Source: Streptomyces sp. NBC_01460
GTDB lineage: Bacteria; Actinomycetota; Actinomycetes; Streptomycetales; Streptomycetaceae
Direction of reading: 5' to 3'
Assembly: GCF_036227405.1 (NCBI RefSeq)
Contig: NZ_CP109473.1
Location: forward strand, 4,960,001-5,024,000
DNA: 64,000 nucleotides
Positions 44,935 through 54,564 of this stretch are shown here, piece after piece. Each line of letters opens with the position of its first letter. The first letter of the stretch is position 1. The position numbers and the translations under genes are program-made. The notes beneath the pieces were generated by a model. That model was not told the origin of the DNA. It searched no databases and was given only the letters and a program-made list of their open reading frames with translations.

Positions 44935-45315
44935 ATGGCACGCGTTTCAGGTGTTGACATCCCGCGCGAAAAGCGCGTGGAGGTTGCCCTCACCTACGTC
45001 TTCGGCATCGGGCGCACCCGGTCCAAGGAGATCCTCGCCACCACCGGCGTGAACCCCAACACCCGCGTTCGTGACCTGGCCGAAGAGGACCTGGTCAAGA
45101 TCCGCGAGTACGTGGACGCCAACCTCCGCACCGAGGGTGACCTTCGCCGCGAGATCCAGGGCGACATCCGCCGCAAGATCGAGATCGGCTGCTACCAGGG
45201 CATCCGGCACCGTCGCGGTCTGCCGGTCCACGGTCAGCGCACCAGCACCAACGCGCGTACCCGTAAGGGCCCGCGTCGCGCCATCGCCGGTAAGAAGAAG
45301 CCGGGCAAGAAGTAG
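44935..45315 (+). CDS. rpsM: 30S ribosomal protein S13
   Basis: 126 residues. Head protein contacting P-site t[42 protein letters not shown], and [20 protein letters not shown]. The C-terminal Lys-rich tail is typical. ATG with ACTGGAGCC upstream, 197 bp after rpmJ. Confidence 0.98.
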   Translation: MARVSGVDIPREKRVEVALTYVFGIGRTRSKEILATTGVNPNTRVRDLAEEDLVKIREYVDANLRTEGDLRREIQGDIRRKIEIGCYQGIRHRRGLPVHGQRTSTNARTRKGPRRAIAGKKKPGKK

Positions 45316-45419
45316 TCCTCAGCGGACGCACTGCGGGTGTCCGGCCACCGGACGTTCGCGGAAACCAGCGGTCTTCGCTGTAGGACCGATCACCTCCCCT
45401 CTCCATCTGGAGTCAAGAC

Positions 45420-45824
45420 ATGCCCCCCAAGGGTCGTCAGGGCGCAGCCAAGAAGGTGCGTCGCAAGGAAAAGAAGAACGTCGCTCACGGCCACGCGCAC
45501 ATCAAGAGCACGTTCAACAACACCATCGTCTCGATCACGGACCCCTCGGGCAACGTGATCTCCTGGGCCTCCGCCGGCCACGTCGGCTTCAAGGGCTCGC
45601 GCAAGTCCACCCCCTTCGCCGCGCAGATGGCCGCCGAGTCGGCCGCCCGCCGTGCGCAGGAGCACGGCATGCGCAAGGTCGACGTCTTCGTCAAGGGTCC
45701 CGGCTCCGGCCGTGAGACCGCGATCCGCTCCCTCCAGGCCACGGGCCTCGAGGTCGGTTCGATCCAGGACGTCACCCCGACGCCGCACAACGGCTGCCGT
45801 CCGCCGAAGCGTCGCCGCGTCTGA
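45420..45824 (+). CDS. rpsK: 30S ribosomal protein S11
   Basis: 134 residues. Platform protein. [40 protein letters not shown], and the conserved end [19 protein letters not shown] at 45420 with TCTGGAG upstream. rpsD, which often follows in other bacteria, is not found here. Confidence 0.98.
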   Translation: MPPKGRQGAAKKVRRKEKKNVAHGHAHIKSTFNNTIVSITDPSGNVISWASAGHVGFKGSRKSTPFAAQMAAESAARRAQEHGMRKVDVFVKGPGSGRETAIRSLQATGLEVGSIQDVTPTPHNGCRPPKRRRV

Positions 45825-45867
45825 TCCGTCACGGCCGGTGACGGCCGTGCGGCAGTAGCGTGGGTCC

Positions 45868-45899
45868 GGGCGGTACGCCTCTTCGGGGGCGTGCCGCCC
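45868..45899 (+). terminator. Hairpin between rpsK and rpoA
   Basis: 12-bp stem (45868-45879 with 45888-45899, one T-G) then GTACCCTTGTTT. May act as a partial terminator separating ribosomal and rpoA expression, at the place where rpsD is absent. Confidence 0.6.
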
Positions 45900-45960
45900 G
45901 TACCCTTGTTTCATCTGTCGGGCATCAAATAGTGGGTGCCCACGACTGAAGGATTCCTTC

Positions 45961-46983
45961 ATGCTTATCGCTCAGCGTCCGTCGCTGACCGAAGAGGTCG
46001 TCGACGAGTTCCGCTCCCGGTTCGTGATCGAGCCGCTGGAGCCGGGCTTCGGTTACACCCTCGGCAACTCCCTGCGTCGCACGCTCCTCTCCTCGATCCC
46101 CGGTGCCGCTGTCACCAGCATCCGGATCGACGGTGTCCTGCACGAGTTCACCACCGTGCCGGGCGTCAAGGAGGACGTGACCGACCTCATCCTCAACATC
46201 AAGCAGCTGGTCGTCTCCTCGGAGCACGACGAGCCGGTCGTGATGTACCTGCGCAAGCAGGGTCCCGGCCTGGTCACCGCTGCTGACATCGCCCCGCCGG
46301 CCGGTGTCGAGGTCCACAACCCGGACCTCGTCCTGGCCACGCTGAACGGCAAGGGCAAGCTGGAGATGGAGCTGACCGTCGAGCGCGGTCGCGGCTACGT
46401 CTCCGCCGTCCAGAACAAGCAGGTGGGCCAGGAGATCGGCCGGATCCCGGTCGACTCCATCTACTCGCCGGTGCTCAAGGTCACGTACAAGGTCGAGGCG
46501 ACCCGTGTCGAGCAGCGCACCGACTTCGACAAGCTGATCGTCGACGTCGAGACCAAGCAGGCCATGCGTCCCCGTGACGCCATGGCGTCGGCCGGTAAGA
46601 CCCTGGTCGAGCTGTTCGGTCTGGCGCGCGAGCTCAACATCGACGCCGAGGGCATCGACATGGGCCCGTCCCCGACGGACGCCGCGCTCGCCGCCGATCT
46701 GGCGCTGCCGATCGAGGAGCTCGAGCTCACGGTCCGTTCGTACAACTGCCTCAAGCGCGAGGGCATCCACTCCGTGGGTGAGCTCGTGGCCCGTTCCGAG
46801 GCGGACCTGCTCGACATCCGCAACTTCGGTGCGAAGTCGATCGACGAGGTCAAGGCGAAGCTGGCCGGTATGGGCCTGGCGCTGAAGGACTCGCCTCCCG
46901 GCTTCGACCCGACCGCCGCCGCCGACGCCTTCGGCGCCGACGACGACGCGGACGCCGGTTTCGTGGAGACCGAGCAGTACTGA
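45961..46983 (+). CDS. rpoA: DNA-directed RNA polymerase subunit alpha
   Basis: 340 residues. N-terminal dimerisation domain with [20 protein letters not shown] and [21 protein letters not shown]-terminal domain has [20 protein letters not shown] and [14 protein letters not shown], the promoter UP-element reader. An acidic C-terminal tail follows. ATG at 45961, 136 bp after rpsK. Confidence 0.98.
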   Translation: MLIAQRPSLTEEVVDEFRSRFVIEPLEPGFGYTLGNSLRRTLLSSIPGAAVTSIRIDGVLHEFTTVPGVKEDVTDLILNIKQLVVSSEHDEPVVMYLRKQGPGLVTAADIAPPAGVEVHNPDLVLATLNGKGKLEMELTVERGRGYVSAVQNKQVGQEIGRIPVDSIYSPVLKVTYKVEATRVEQRTDFDKLIVDVETKQAMRPRDAMASAGKTLVELFGLARELNIDAEGIDMGPSPTDAALAADLALPIEELELTVRSYNCLKREGIHSVGELVARSEADLLDIRNFGAKSIDEVKAKLAGMGLALKDSPPGFDPTAAADAFGADDDADAGFVETEQY

Positions 46984-47048
46984 TCCGCCTCCGGCGGGGG
47001 TGCCCGGGTTTCCGGGTGCCCCGCGCCGGGTGAGGGCTTCGTCCTCAA

Positions 47049-47106
47049 TCTCCCCCGGACTTAGTCCGGGGGACCCCCGACGGGCTTGGTCTTGCCGTGG
47101 GGGAGA
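47049..47106. repeat. Palindromic intergenic element before rplQ
   Basis: Outer inverted ends TCTCCCCC (47049-47056) and GGGGGAGA (47099-47106) flank an inner hairpin TCCCCCGGA-CTTAG-TCCGGGGGA (47051-47073). The look is that of the GC-rich palindromic repeats scattered between Streptomyces genes; a mobile MITE-like origin is possible. It lies 80 bp before rplQ. Confidence 0.55.
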
Positions 47107-47185
47107 GACTTCCGCGGGGCGGCCGCCTCGCGGGAACTGACACCGGTACCTGATACGGCCGGTGCAGCACACAAGGAGAAACACC

Positions 47186-47689
47186 ATGCCGAAGCCCGCG
47201 AAGGGCGCCCGTCTGGGCGGCAGCGCTGCGCACGAGAAGCTTCTTCTCATCAACCTCGCGAAGTCGCTGTTCGAGCACGGCCGCATCACCACGACCGAGG
47301 CCAAGGCCCGCCGCCTGCGTCCGGTCGCCGAGCGTTTCATCACCAAGGCGAAGAAGGGCGACATCCACAACCGTCGCCTGGTGCTGCAGTCGATCACGGA
47401 CAAGGGCATCGTGCACACGCTCTTCACCGAGATCGCCCCGCGGTACGAGAACCGCCCCGGTGGTTACACCCGCATCACCAAGATCGGCAACCGTCGTGGC
47501 GACAACGCCCCGATGGCCGTCATCGAGCTGGTCGAGGCGCTGACCGTGGCCCAGCAGGCCACCGGTGAGGCCGAGGCCGCGACGAAGCGTGCCGTCAAGG
47601 AAGACGCCGTCAAGAAGGACGAGGCTCCGGCCGAGTCCGTCGAGGACACCAAGACGGCCGACGCCGCCGAGGAGTCCAAGGACGCCTGA
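47186..47689 (+). CDS. rplQ: 50S ribosomal protein L17
   Basis: 167 residues. [40 protein letters not shown], and [20 protein letters not shown]. From about residue 120 an Ala/Glu/Lys-rich extension of about 45 residues is seen. ATG at 47186 with AAGGAGAAACACC upstream. Confidence 0.97.
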   Translation: MPKPAKGARLGGSAAHEKLLLINLAKSLFEHGRITTTEAKARRLRPVAERFITKAKKGDIHNRRLVLQSITDKGIVHTLFTEIAPRYENRPGGYTRITKIGNRRGDNAPMAVIELVEALTVAQQATGEAEAATKRAVKEDAVKKDEAPAESVEDTKTADAAEESKDA

Positions 47690-47707
47690 GCGTCCTGAGA
47701 CCCAGGT

Positions 47708-47745
47708 ACGGGCCCGCATCACCCTTCGGGGCGGTGCGGGCCCGT
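47708..47745 (+). terminator. rplQ terminator
   Basis: 11-bp perfect outer stem (47708-47718 with 47735-47745) with a further paired inner part, then TCGGTTTTGAGAGG. The next gene truA starts 23 nt later. Confidence 0.78.
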
Positions 47746-47767
47746 TCGGTTTTGAGAGGATCTTCGG

Positions 47768-48622
47768 GTGAGTGACGAGGCAGAGCCCGGATTCGTACGG
47801 GTACGGCTGGACCTTTCCTATGACGGCAAGGACTTCTCCGGCTGGGCGAAGCAGACCAGCAGGCGCACCGTGCAGGGCGAGATCGAGGACGCGCTGCGCA
47901 CCGTGACGCGGTCGCCGGTGACGTACGACCTGACGGTCGCGGGGCGCACCGACGCGGGGGTGCACGCGCGCGGGCAGGTGGCGCACGTGGACCTGCCGGC
48001 GGAGGTGTGGGCCGAGCACCGGGAGAAGCTGCTGCGGCGGATGGCGGGGCGGCTGCCGCTGGACGTGCGGATCTGGCGGGCGGCCGAGGCCCCCGCGGGG
48101 TTCAACGCGCGCTTCTCCGCGCTCTGGCGGCGGTACGCGTACCGGGTGGGGGACCGGCCGGGCGGTGTGGACCCGCTGCTGCGGGGCCACGTGCTGTGGC
48201 ACGACAGGCCGCTGGACCTGGACGCGATGAACGAGGCAGCCGCCCTGATGGTGGGGGAGCACGACTTCGCGGCCTACTGCAAGAAGCGGGAGGGCGCCAC
48301 GACGATCCGGACGCTGCAGAAGCTGCACTGGGTGCGTGACACGGGGTCCGGGGTGCTGGAGGCGACCGTGCAGGCGGACGCGTTCTGCCACAACATGGTG
48401 CGGGCGCTGATCGGCGCGGCGCTGTTCGTCGGGGACGGACGGCGTCCCGCCGGGTGGCCGGCCGAGGTGCTGGCGGCGAAGGTGCGGGACCCGGGCGTGC
48501 ACGTGGTGCGCCCGCACGGGCTGACGCTGGAGGAAGTGGCCTATCCGGCGGACGGTCTGCTGGCGGCCAGAGCCGTGGAGGCCCGGAACGTCAGGACGCT
48601 GCCGGGGGCGGGCTGCTGCTGA
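47768..48622 (+). CDS. truA: tRNA pseudouridine(38-40) synthase TruA
   Basis: 284 residues. Isomerises uridines 38-40 in tRNA anticodon arms. Active-site Asp62 in [30 protein letters not shown] at the start and [20 protein letters not shown] near the end. GTG start at 47768. Its last 32 bp overlap the convergent gene that ends at 48591. Confidence 0.96.
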   Translation: MSDEAEPGFVRVRLDLSYDGKDFSGWAKQTSRRTVQGEIEDALRTVTRSPVTYDLTVAGRTDAGVHARGQVAHVDLPAEVWAEHREKLLRRMAGRLPLDVRIWRAAEAPAGFNARFSALWRRYAYRVGDRPGGVDPLLRGHVLWHDRPLDLDAMNEAAALMVGEHDFAAYCKKREGATTIRTLQKLHWVRDTGSGVLEATVQADAFCHNMVRALIGAALFVGDGRRPAGWPAEVLAAKVRDPGVHVVRPHGLTLEEVAYPADGLLAARAVEARNVRTLPGAGCC

Positions 48623-50483
48623 CCGGTCTGCGGCGGCGCAGCGCGCGGAGCAGCCCGGTCGCGAAATACACGGCGACGGCGCTGGACGCGGTGGAGCGGT
48701 ACCAGCCGATGTCGGGGGTCCACCAGGCGTAGACGGCCGCCGCGGTGAAGACCAGCAGGCCCAGGCCGCGCAGGACCCACCAGCGGGCGGGGTGGGCCCC
48801 GTCCGGGTGCGGGGTCTCCGGGTGGACGCCGTCCTTGGCGGTCAGGGTGTCCCGCATCCCCGCGAGGAAGCCCCGCCTGGCCAGCACCCGGGCGCCCGGG
48901 AGCCCCGTGAGGATCTCCTGCTCGCCGCCGTACCCCTCGGGCAGCGGCGGGAGGCCCAGGGCGGCGACCAGCTCGCCCTGGTGGCGGGCGGGGTCGCCGG
49001 TGGCCCTCAGGATGTGGGCCAGGGGGCGCGGGTCGGTGATCCCGTAGACCCGTGCCAGGGCGGCGGCCTTCGCGGTCGCCTCGGTGTGGTCGGCGGCGGG
49101 GGCGGCGGTCTCCCAGGTGTGTTCCGCCACCTTCCTGCCCCGGTGCAGCAGGGTGAAGCTGCCGCGTTCCGGGGTGCGGTGCAGGACCAGGGCGGGCCAG
49201 TCCTCAGCGGTGGTGAAGTTGTCCGCGGCCGAGGTGAGCGGGTCCTCGGGGAGCAGCGCCGCGCGCCTGCCGCGTACGGGGTCCGGGACGATCTCGACGT
49301 AGGTGTGCCGGCTGCCGGCGGGGGCCGTCCGCAGGCTGTGGCCGCAGATCAGGGCTGCCTGGGCGACCTCGGTGGGGCCGGTGGACGCGATCGCGACCGA
49401 CCGGGGCGCGAGCTCGCGTTCCCAGTCGGGTGCGCCGGTGGCCGGGGGCCGGGGGGACGGGCGGAAGAAGGGGATCCTCATCGCCAGCTCCACACGTGTG
49501 TCGGAGCGGGCCTCCAGGAACTCGGCGCGGGCGTCGCCGAAGTAGGTCCAGGGGAAGGTCGTGGCGTGCACCCCGATGCTGCGGAAGGCGGTGAGGGCCT
49601 CCTCGTAGCGGCTCATCGACCACAGGACCAGGGCCAGGTGGTTGCGGAAGCCGGCGGCCTCCCGGTCGCCCGGGGCGTAGCTGTCCGACAGGGCCTGGGC
49701 GCGGGTCACCGCGGCCTCGGCCTGCTCGGTGTACGGGTCGGGGTCGGGGGTCTCCCCGTCGGCGATCAGGTACTCCACGACCGCTTGGAGCGGCAGCGCG
49801 TGGAGCCGTGAGCCGGGCGGTGCCTGGCCGGCCGCGCGCTCGGCGAAGGCGAACATCTCCTCGTGCGAGCCGTACCACTTGCCGCAGAGGTACTGGAGCG
49901 CCTGGACGTGGCAGCCCTCGTGGTGGGGGTCGCGTGCGTTCGCCTCGGCCAGATAGGTGTCGAACACCTCCCGCGGGGCCTGGATGCCCCGGGCCTGGGT
50001 CAGCGCGATACGCCACGGGACCGGGTCGTCGGGGTTGAGCTCGGCGGCTTCGGAGATCACCGGGACCGCGTCCCGCAGCACCGCGTGGAACGCCCGGAAC
50101 TGGTCGGCCTCGACGTGCCTGGCGCGGGCGCCCGTCCGTATCTGCCAGGCCTGGCAGACGTACTGGTCGGCCTTGACCAGGACCGCGTCGGGGTCGTCCG
50201 GGGACTCGTCCAGCCAGCTGTCCAGCCACCCGGGGTGGTGCAGGGAGGCCCGCGCGAGGCGCGAGACACAGGTGTCCCGGCGCTCCCACTGGGCGTGCTC
50301 GCGGGTGGCCGCGAGCAGCTCCGCGGCCGGGGCGTGGTCACCGGCCGCCGCGGCCGCGAGGGCCTCCCGCAGCGAGGGGTCCGGGGCGTCGAGGACCACC
50401 GCCTCGTCCGGGGGCAGGTCGGCGCCCACCGCGTCGCTGTGGCGCAGGACGCGCGGGAGGGTGAGGAGGGTGGTCAGACGCAC
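48591..50483 (-). CDS. Large protein with TPR/DUF4034-like repeats and C-terminal membrane helices
   Basis: 630 residues. The N-terminal half (about 1-340) has helical repeats and [40 protein letters not shown] and [20 protein letters not shown], which resemble DUF4034-type tetratricopeptide proteins. The middle has no recognised domain. Two membrane segments ([20 protein letters not shown] and [20 protein letters not shown]) sit at the C-terminus, so the soluble part likely faces the cytoplasm. Function unknown. ATG at 50483. Sixty bp after the next minus-strand gene; 32-bp overlap with truA. Confidence 0.78.
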   Translation of the reverse strand: MRLTTLLTLPRVLRHSDAVGADLPPDEAVVLDAPDPSLREALAAAAAGDHAPAAELLAATREHAQWERRDTCVSRLARASLHHPGWLDSWLDESPDDPDAVLVKADQYVCQAWQIRTGARARHVEADQFRAFHAVLRDAVPVISEAAELNPDDPVPWRIALTQARGIQAPREVFDTYLAEANARDPHHEGCHVQALQYLCGKWYGSHEEMFAFAERAAGQAPPGSRLHALPLQAVVEYLIADGETPDPDPYTEQAEAAVTRAQALSDSYAPGDREAAGFRNHLALVLWSMSRYEEALTAFRSIGVHATTFPWTYFGDARAEFLEARSDTRVELAMRIPFFRPSPRPPATGAPDWERELAPRSVAIASTGPTEVAQAALICGHSLRTAPAGSRHTYVEIVPDPVRGRRAALLPEDPLTSAADNFTTAEDWPALVLHRTPERGSFTLLHRGRKVAEHTWETAAPAADHTEATAKAAALARVYGITDPRPLAHILRATGDPARHQGELVAALGLPPLPEGYGGEQEILTGLPGARVLARRGFLAGMRDTLTAKDGVHPETPHPDGAHPARWWVLRGLGLLVFTAAAVYAWWTPDIGWYRSTASSAVAVYFATGLLRALRRRRPVSSSPPPAAS

Positions 50484-50543
50484 GGCGGCGGGTCCTCGGG
50501 TGAGGGGAGGGACGGGGCTGGTGCGTGGGGGACGGGCGGACGG

Positions 50544-51398
50544 TCAGGTGACGGGGGCACCCGCGGCGGCCGAGGCCTGGACCTCGCCGCGGTGTCGGAT
50601 CTGCCGGAAGGTGAAGTCGGTCAGGTCGTCACCGACCGCGTACACGTTCCTGGACGCCGTGGTGACGTTCTTCCCGCTGGTGTAGCCGCCGACCGTGAAG
50701 TAGGCGTAGCGGCCGTAGGAGTTGGCGGTGCGCCGGCAGACGGATCCGCCGCGGCAGAAGGTGGGGACTCCCGAGCCGCTCAGTGAGGCGAGGCCGCCGG
50801 ACGCCTGCTGGGCGGCCTTCCGGGCCTCCGCCTCGGTGCCGAAGACGGCGAGGCCGATGGTGACCGCGATGCCGTCCTTGCTGTACGTGGCGCGGATGAC
50901 CTGGTCGCAGCCGTTGCCGTCGAGGATGCCGCCGAGGGCGCCCTGGGTCGTCGTGGCGCAGTTCGCCGTGCGGGCGGTGGCGCCCTTGGCGTAGACGCGG
51001 TCGCCCATGGTGAGCTTCCGGCCGGGGAAGAAGGCGTCGACGGTGACCGCGCCCTTGTCCTTCTTCTCGTCGGCTATGTAGTCCTTCGGGTCCGGCGGGG
51101 GCGGCGGGGCCACCGAGGAGAAGGAGGGTCCCGGCGCGGAGCTCTCCGAGGGCAGGTCGGCGGGGGCGGGCAGCTCACTCGCGTTCTTGTCCGGCCCGGA
51201 GGCGCCGCCGCCCCCGCCGGTCGTGATGACGGCGGTGGCCACGATCGCTGCCACCGCGGCGGTGGCCACCGCGCCACCGCCGATCAGCAGCCACTTCCTG
51301 CGCCTGGCACGCGAGGCGGACGCGTCCGCCAGTGCCGCCCAGTCCGGAGTCCGGCTCTCTCCCGGCCCCCAGGAGGGCCCCCCTTGCCCAAAGCTCAT
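50544..51398 (-). CDS. Membrane-anchored protein of unknown function
   Basis: 284 residues. N-terminal 55 residues are soluble and basic; one membrane helix follows (LLIGGGAVATAAVAAIVATA), then a Pro/Ser linker and an extracytoplasmic domain with DAFFPGRKLTMGDRVYAKGA, IRATYSKDGIAVTIGLAVFG, and two Cys (TFCRGGSVCRR). Similar architecture recurs in Streptomyces, but I cannot name the family. ATG at 51398. Likely in an operon with the gene ending at 48591. Confidence 0.8.
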   Translation of the reverse strand: MSFGQGGPSWGPGESRTPDWAALADASASRARRRKWLLIGGGAVATAAVAAIVATAVITTGGGGGASGPDKNASELPAPADLPSESSAPGPSFSSVAPPPPPDPKDYIADEKKDKGAVTVDAFFPGRKLTMGDRVYAKGATARTANCATTTQGALGGILDGNGCDQVIRATYSKDGIAVTIGLAVFGTEAEARKAAQQASGGLASLSGSGVPTFCRGGSVCRRTANSYGRYAYFTVGGYTSGKNVTTASRNVYAVGDDLTDFTFRQIRHRGEVQASAAAGAPVT

Positions 51399-51428
51399 GC
51401 GGCGAATCCTAGACCGACCGTAATCCGG

Positions 51429-51458
51429 TTGGGCCAACGGTTCTCCTGCCGTGACAAT
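51429..51458 (+). promoter_or_regulatory. ABC-F promoter, leaderless type
   Basis: TTGGGC (51429-51434), 18-bp spacer, GACAAT (51453-51458). The -10 ends 7 nt before the ATG at 51466, so transcription probably starts at the initiation codon. Confidence 0.5.
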
Positions 51459-51465
51459 GCTGTGC

Positions 51466-53085
51466 ATGGGACATCTTGAAGCGGGCCACCTGGAGTACTA
51501 CCTGCCGGACGGACGGGTGCTGCTCGGCGACGCCTCGTTCCGGGTGGCCGACGGTGCCGTCGTCGCGCTCGTCGGCGCGAACGGGGCGGGCAAGACGACC
51601 CTCCTGAGGCTGCTCGCCGGGGAGCTCCAGCCGCACGGCGGCTCGGTCTCGGTCAGCGGGGGGCTCGGCGTGATGGCCCAGTTCGTGGGCTCCGTACGGG
51701 ACGAGCGCACCGTCCGTGACCTGCTGGTCTCCGTGGCCCAGCCCCGCATCAGGGTGGCGGCGGAGGCCGTCGACGCGGCGGAGGAACGCATCCTCACCGT
51801 GGACGACGAGGCCGCGCAGATGGCGTACGCGCAGGCACTGAGCGACTGGGCCGAGGTGCGGGGGTACGAGGCCGAGACGCTCTGGGACATGTGCACCATG
51901 GCCGCGCTCGGGGTCCCGTACGAGAAGGCGCAGTGGCGCGAGGTGCGCACGCTCAGCGGGGGCGAGCAGAAGCGGCTCGTCCTGGAGGCGCTGCTCAGGG
52001 GCCCGGACGAGGTGCTGCTGCTCGACGAGCCGGACAACTATCTGGACGTCCCCGGCAAGCGGTGGCTGGAGGAGAAGCTCAAGGAGACCCGCAAGACGGT
52101 GCTCTTCGTCTCCCACGACCGGGAGCTGCTCTCGCGGGCCGCCGAGAAGATCGTGAGCGTGGAGCCCAGCGCGGCGGGCTCGGACGTCTGGGTGCACGGC
52201 GGTGGCTTCGGGACGTACCACGAGGCCCGCAAGGAGCGGTTCGCGCGCTTCGAGGAACTCCTGCGGCGCTGGGAGGAGGAGCACGCCCGGCTGAAGGCGC
52301 TGGTCCTCCGGATGCGGCAGCAGGCGGCGAACAGCCCCGACATGGCCAACCGCTACCACGCGATGCAGACCCGCTTCAAGAAGTTCGAGGAGGCGGGGCC
52401 GCCGCCGGAGCCGCCGCGCGAGCAGGACATCAGGATGCGGCTGCGCGGCGGCCGGACCGGGGTGCGGGCGGTGACCTGCGTGAACCTGGAGCTCACCGGT
52501 CTGATGAAGCCGTTCGACCTGGAGATCTACTACGGGGAGCGGGTCGCCGTGCTCGGCTCCAACGGCTCGGGGAAGTCGCACTTCCTGCGGCTGCTCGCGG
52601 GGGAGCCGGTGGCGCACACCGGGGAGTGGAAGCTCGGGGCGCGGGTCGTGCCCGGCCACTTCGCCCAGACGCACGCCCATCCGGAGCTGCTCGGCAAGAC
52701 GCTGGTGGAGATCCTCTGGTCCGAGCACGCCAAGGACCGGGGCGGCGCGATGGGGGTGCTGCGGCGCTACGAGCTGGAGCGCCAGGGCGACCAGGCCTTC
52801 GAGAGGCTGTCGGGCGGGCAGCAGGCACGGTTCCAGATCCTGCTCCTGGAGCTGGCCGGCACGACCGCCCTGCTGCTGGACGAGCCCACGGACAACCTGG
52901 ACCTGGAGTCGGCCGAGGCCCTGCAGGACGGGCTGGAGGTGTACGACGGGACGGTCATGGCCGTCACGCACGACCGCTGGTTCGCGAAGTCCTTCGACCG
53001 GTACCTGGTCTTCGGCTCGGACGGGGTGGTGCGGGAGTCCACGGAGCCGGTCTGGGACGAGCGCCGGGTCGAGCGGAAGCGGTAG
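51466..53085 (+). CDS. ABC-F family ATPase
   Basis: 539 residues with two ATP-binding cassettes and no membrane segments, the ABC-F architecture (ribosome-associated, translation or antibiotic-protection factors). NBD1: VALVGANGAGKTTLLRL, LSGGEQKRL, and EVLLLDEPDNYLD. A charged linker of about 80 residues follows. NBD2: VLGSNGSGKSHFLRL, LSGGQQARF, ALLLDEPTDNLDLESAE, and VTHDRWF. ATG at 51466 gives MGHLEAGHLEYYLPDG; a GTG at 51451 is less likely. Whether it protects against an antibiotic cannot be told. Confidence 0.9.
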   Translation: MGHLEAGHLEYYLPDGRVLLGDASFRVADGAVVALVGANGAGKTTLLRLLAGELQPHGGSVSVSGGLGVMAQFVGSVRDERTVRDLLVSVAQPRIRVAAEAVDAAEERILTVDDEAAQMAYAQALSDWAEVRGYEAETLWDMCTMAALGVPYEKAQWREVRTLSGGEQKRLVLEALLRGPDEVLLLDEPDNYLDVPGKRWLEEKLKETRKTVLFVSHDRELLSRAAEKIVSVEPSAAGSDVWVHGGGFGTYHEARKERFARFEELLRRWEEEHARLKALVLRMRQQAANSPDMANRYHAMQTRFKKFEEAGPPPEPPREQDIRMRLRGGRTGVRAVTCVNLELTGLMKPFDLEIYYGERVAVLGSNGSGKSHFLRLLAGEPVAHTGEWKLGARVVPGHFAQTHAHPELLGKTLVEILWSEHAKDRGGAMGVLRRYELERQGDQAFERLSGGQQARFQILLLELAGTTALLLDEPTDNLDLESAEALQDGLEVYDGTVMAVTHDRWFAKSFDRYLVFGSDGVVRESTEPVWDERRVERKR

Positions 53086-53097
53086 GGACGGCGCGTT

Positions 53098-53127
53098 TTG
53101 ACCCGTCCCGGGCGGGGCGGGTACTGT
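53098..53127 (+). promoter_or_regulatory. rplM-rpsI promoter
   Basis: TTGACC (53098-53103), 18-bp spacer, TACTGT (53122-53127). Leader about 180 nt before the rplM GTG; no clear regulatory hairpin in it. Confidence 0.68.
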
Positions 53128-53315
53128 CGGTGGTTGTTATACGTATGGGCTCAGGCGTTCTCACGCGAAGAGCCCCTGCGTAGGTTCTCTGGAGCAGTTA
53201 CCAGTGGCTCGCATACGGGCATCGTCCCCGGCATTGTGAGCCCCAGCTGCATGATCGCTTCAGGGGTGCCATGTGTTGTCTGGACCTCATCCACTGAAGA
53301 AGCGAAGGCTACGAA

Positions 53316-53759
53316 GTGCGTACGTACAGCCCCAAGCCCGGCGATGTCACTCGCCAGTGGCACATCATCGACGCTGAGGACATCGTCCTCGGCCGTCTGG
53401 CCACCACGGCCGCGAACCTCCTCCGAGGCAAGCACAAGGCGATCTACGCCCCCCACATGGACATGGGCGACTTCGTCATCATCATCAACGCCGAGAAGGT
53501 CCACCTCTCCGGCAACAAGAAGACCCAGAAGATGGCGTACCGCCACTCGGGCTTCCCGGGCGGTCTCCGTTCCGTGCGTTACGACGAGCTCCTCGCGAAG
53601 AACCCCGAGAAGGCTGTCGAGAAGGCCATCAAGGGCATGATCCCCAAGAACACCCTGGGTCGCCAGATGATCTCGAAGCTCAAGGTCTACGCGGGCGACC
53701 AGCACCCGCACGCTGCGCAGCAGCCGGTCCCGTTCGAGATCACCCAGGTCGCGCAGTAG
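53316..53759 (+). CDS. rplM: 50S ribosomal protein L13
   Basis: 147 residues. [38 protein letters not shown], and [23 protein letters not shown] start with GCGAAGG upstream. Operon with rpsI (45-bp gap). Confidence 0.98.
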   Translation: MRTYSPKPGDVTRQWHIIDAEDIVLGRLATTAANLLRGKHKAIYAPHMDMGDFVIIINAEKVHLSGNKKTQKMAYRHSGFPGGLRSVRYDELLAKNPEKAVEKAIKGMIPKNTLGRQMISKLKVYAGDQHPHAAQQPVPFEITQVAQ

Positions 53760-53804
53760 TTCCGGCCTCCCCCCTAAGACGTAAAGAAAGATCTGAGGAG
53801 CATC

Positions 53805-54341
53805 GTGGCCGAGACCACTGTTGAGACGACCGCCGACGACACGGCGGGCACCGAGGGCGAAGAGACCTTCGCCGAGGTGACCACCTTCGAGTCGGAGGTC
53901 CCCGTCGAGGGTGAGTACACCTCCGAGTCGCTCGCGGGCCGCTTCGGCGACCCGCAGCCCGCGGCCGGCCTCGGCCGTCGCAAGAACGCCATCGCCCGCG
54001 TCCGGATCGTTCCGGGCACCGGCAAGTGGAAGATCAACGGTCGCACCCTTGAGGACTACTTCCCCAACAAGGTGCACCAGCAGGAAGTCAACGAGCCCTT
54101 CAAGGTGCTCGAGCTCGACGGCCGCTACGACGTCATCGCCCGCATCTCGGGTGGCGGCGTCTCCGGTCAGGCCGGTGCCCTGCGCCTCGGCGTGGCCCGC
54201 GCGCTGAACGAGGCGGACGTGGACAACAACCGCGCCACGCTGAAGAAGGCCGGCTTCCTCTCCCGCGACGACCGTGCGGTCGAGCGCAAGAAGGCCGGTC
54301 TCAAGAAGGCCCGTAAGGCTCCGCAGTACAGCAAGCGCTAA
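53805..54341 (+). CDS. rpsI: 30S ribosomal protein S9
   Basis: 178 residues, longer than the usual 130 because of an acidic Thr/Glu-rich N-terminal extension of about 50 residues. The core begins [20 protein letters not shown] and ends in the tRNA-contacting tail [15 protein letters not shown] at 53805 with TGAGGAGCATC upstream. Confidence 0.98.
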   Translation: MAETTVETTADDTAGTEGEETFAEVTTFESEVPVEGEYTSESLAGRFGDPQPAAGLGRRKNAIARVRIVPGTGKWKINGRTLEDYFPNKVHQQEVNEPFKVLELDGRYDVIARISGGGVSGQAGALRLGVARALNEADVDNNRATLKKAGFLSRDDRAVERKKAGLKKARKAPQYSKR

Positions 54342-54370
54342 ATCTCGCCTGCTCGTCTGCTTTACACGTT

Positions 54371-54403
54371 CGCCCCGGCGGCACACACCGTGCTGCTGGG
54401 GCG
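54371..54403 (+). terminator. rplM-rpsI terminator
   Basis: 14-bp stem with two G-T pairs (54371-54384 with 54390-54403), 5-nt loop, then TTCGTTTA. Confidence 0.82.
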
Positions 54404-54564
54404 TTCGTTTATCAGCCCTCGCGGGCGTATAACGGCTTAAGACGTTTGCACGTTTATAGGGCTGGCAGCCTCGGGCGCGCCCTTCTCTGCTGTGCCTTGC
54501 CTCACTTTGCCCTGATTTGATTACTTTGGTTTTGCGGTTTTCGGAGCACTCTCGGAGGACACCA
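54404..54564. other. AT-rich spacer before glmM
   Basis: About 160 bp richer in A/T than the surroundings (TTAAGACGTTTGCACGTTTA near 54436; TTTGATTACTTTGGTTTTGC near 54515). Probably holds the glmM promoter; I cannot fix a -35/-10 pair. No gene. Confidence 0.45.
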
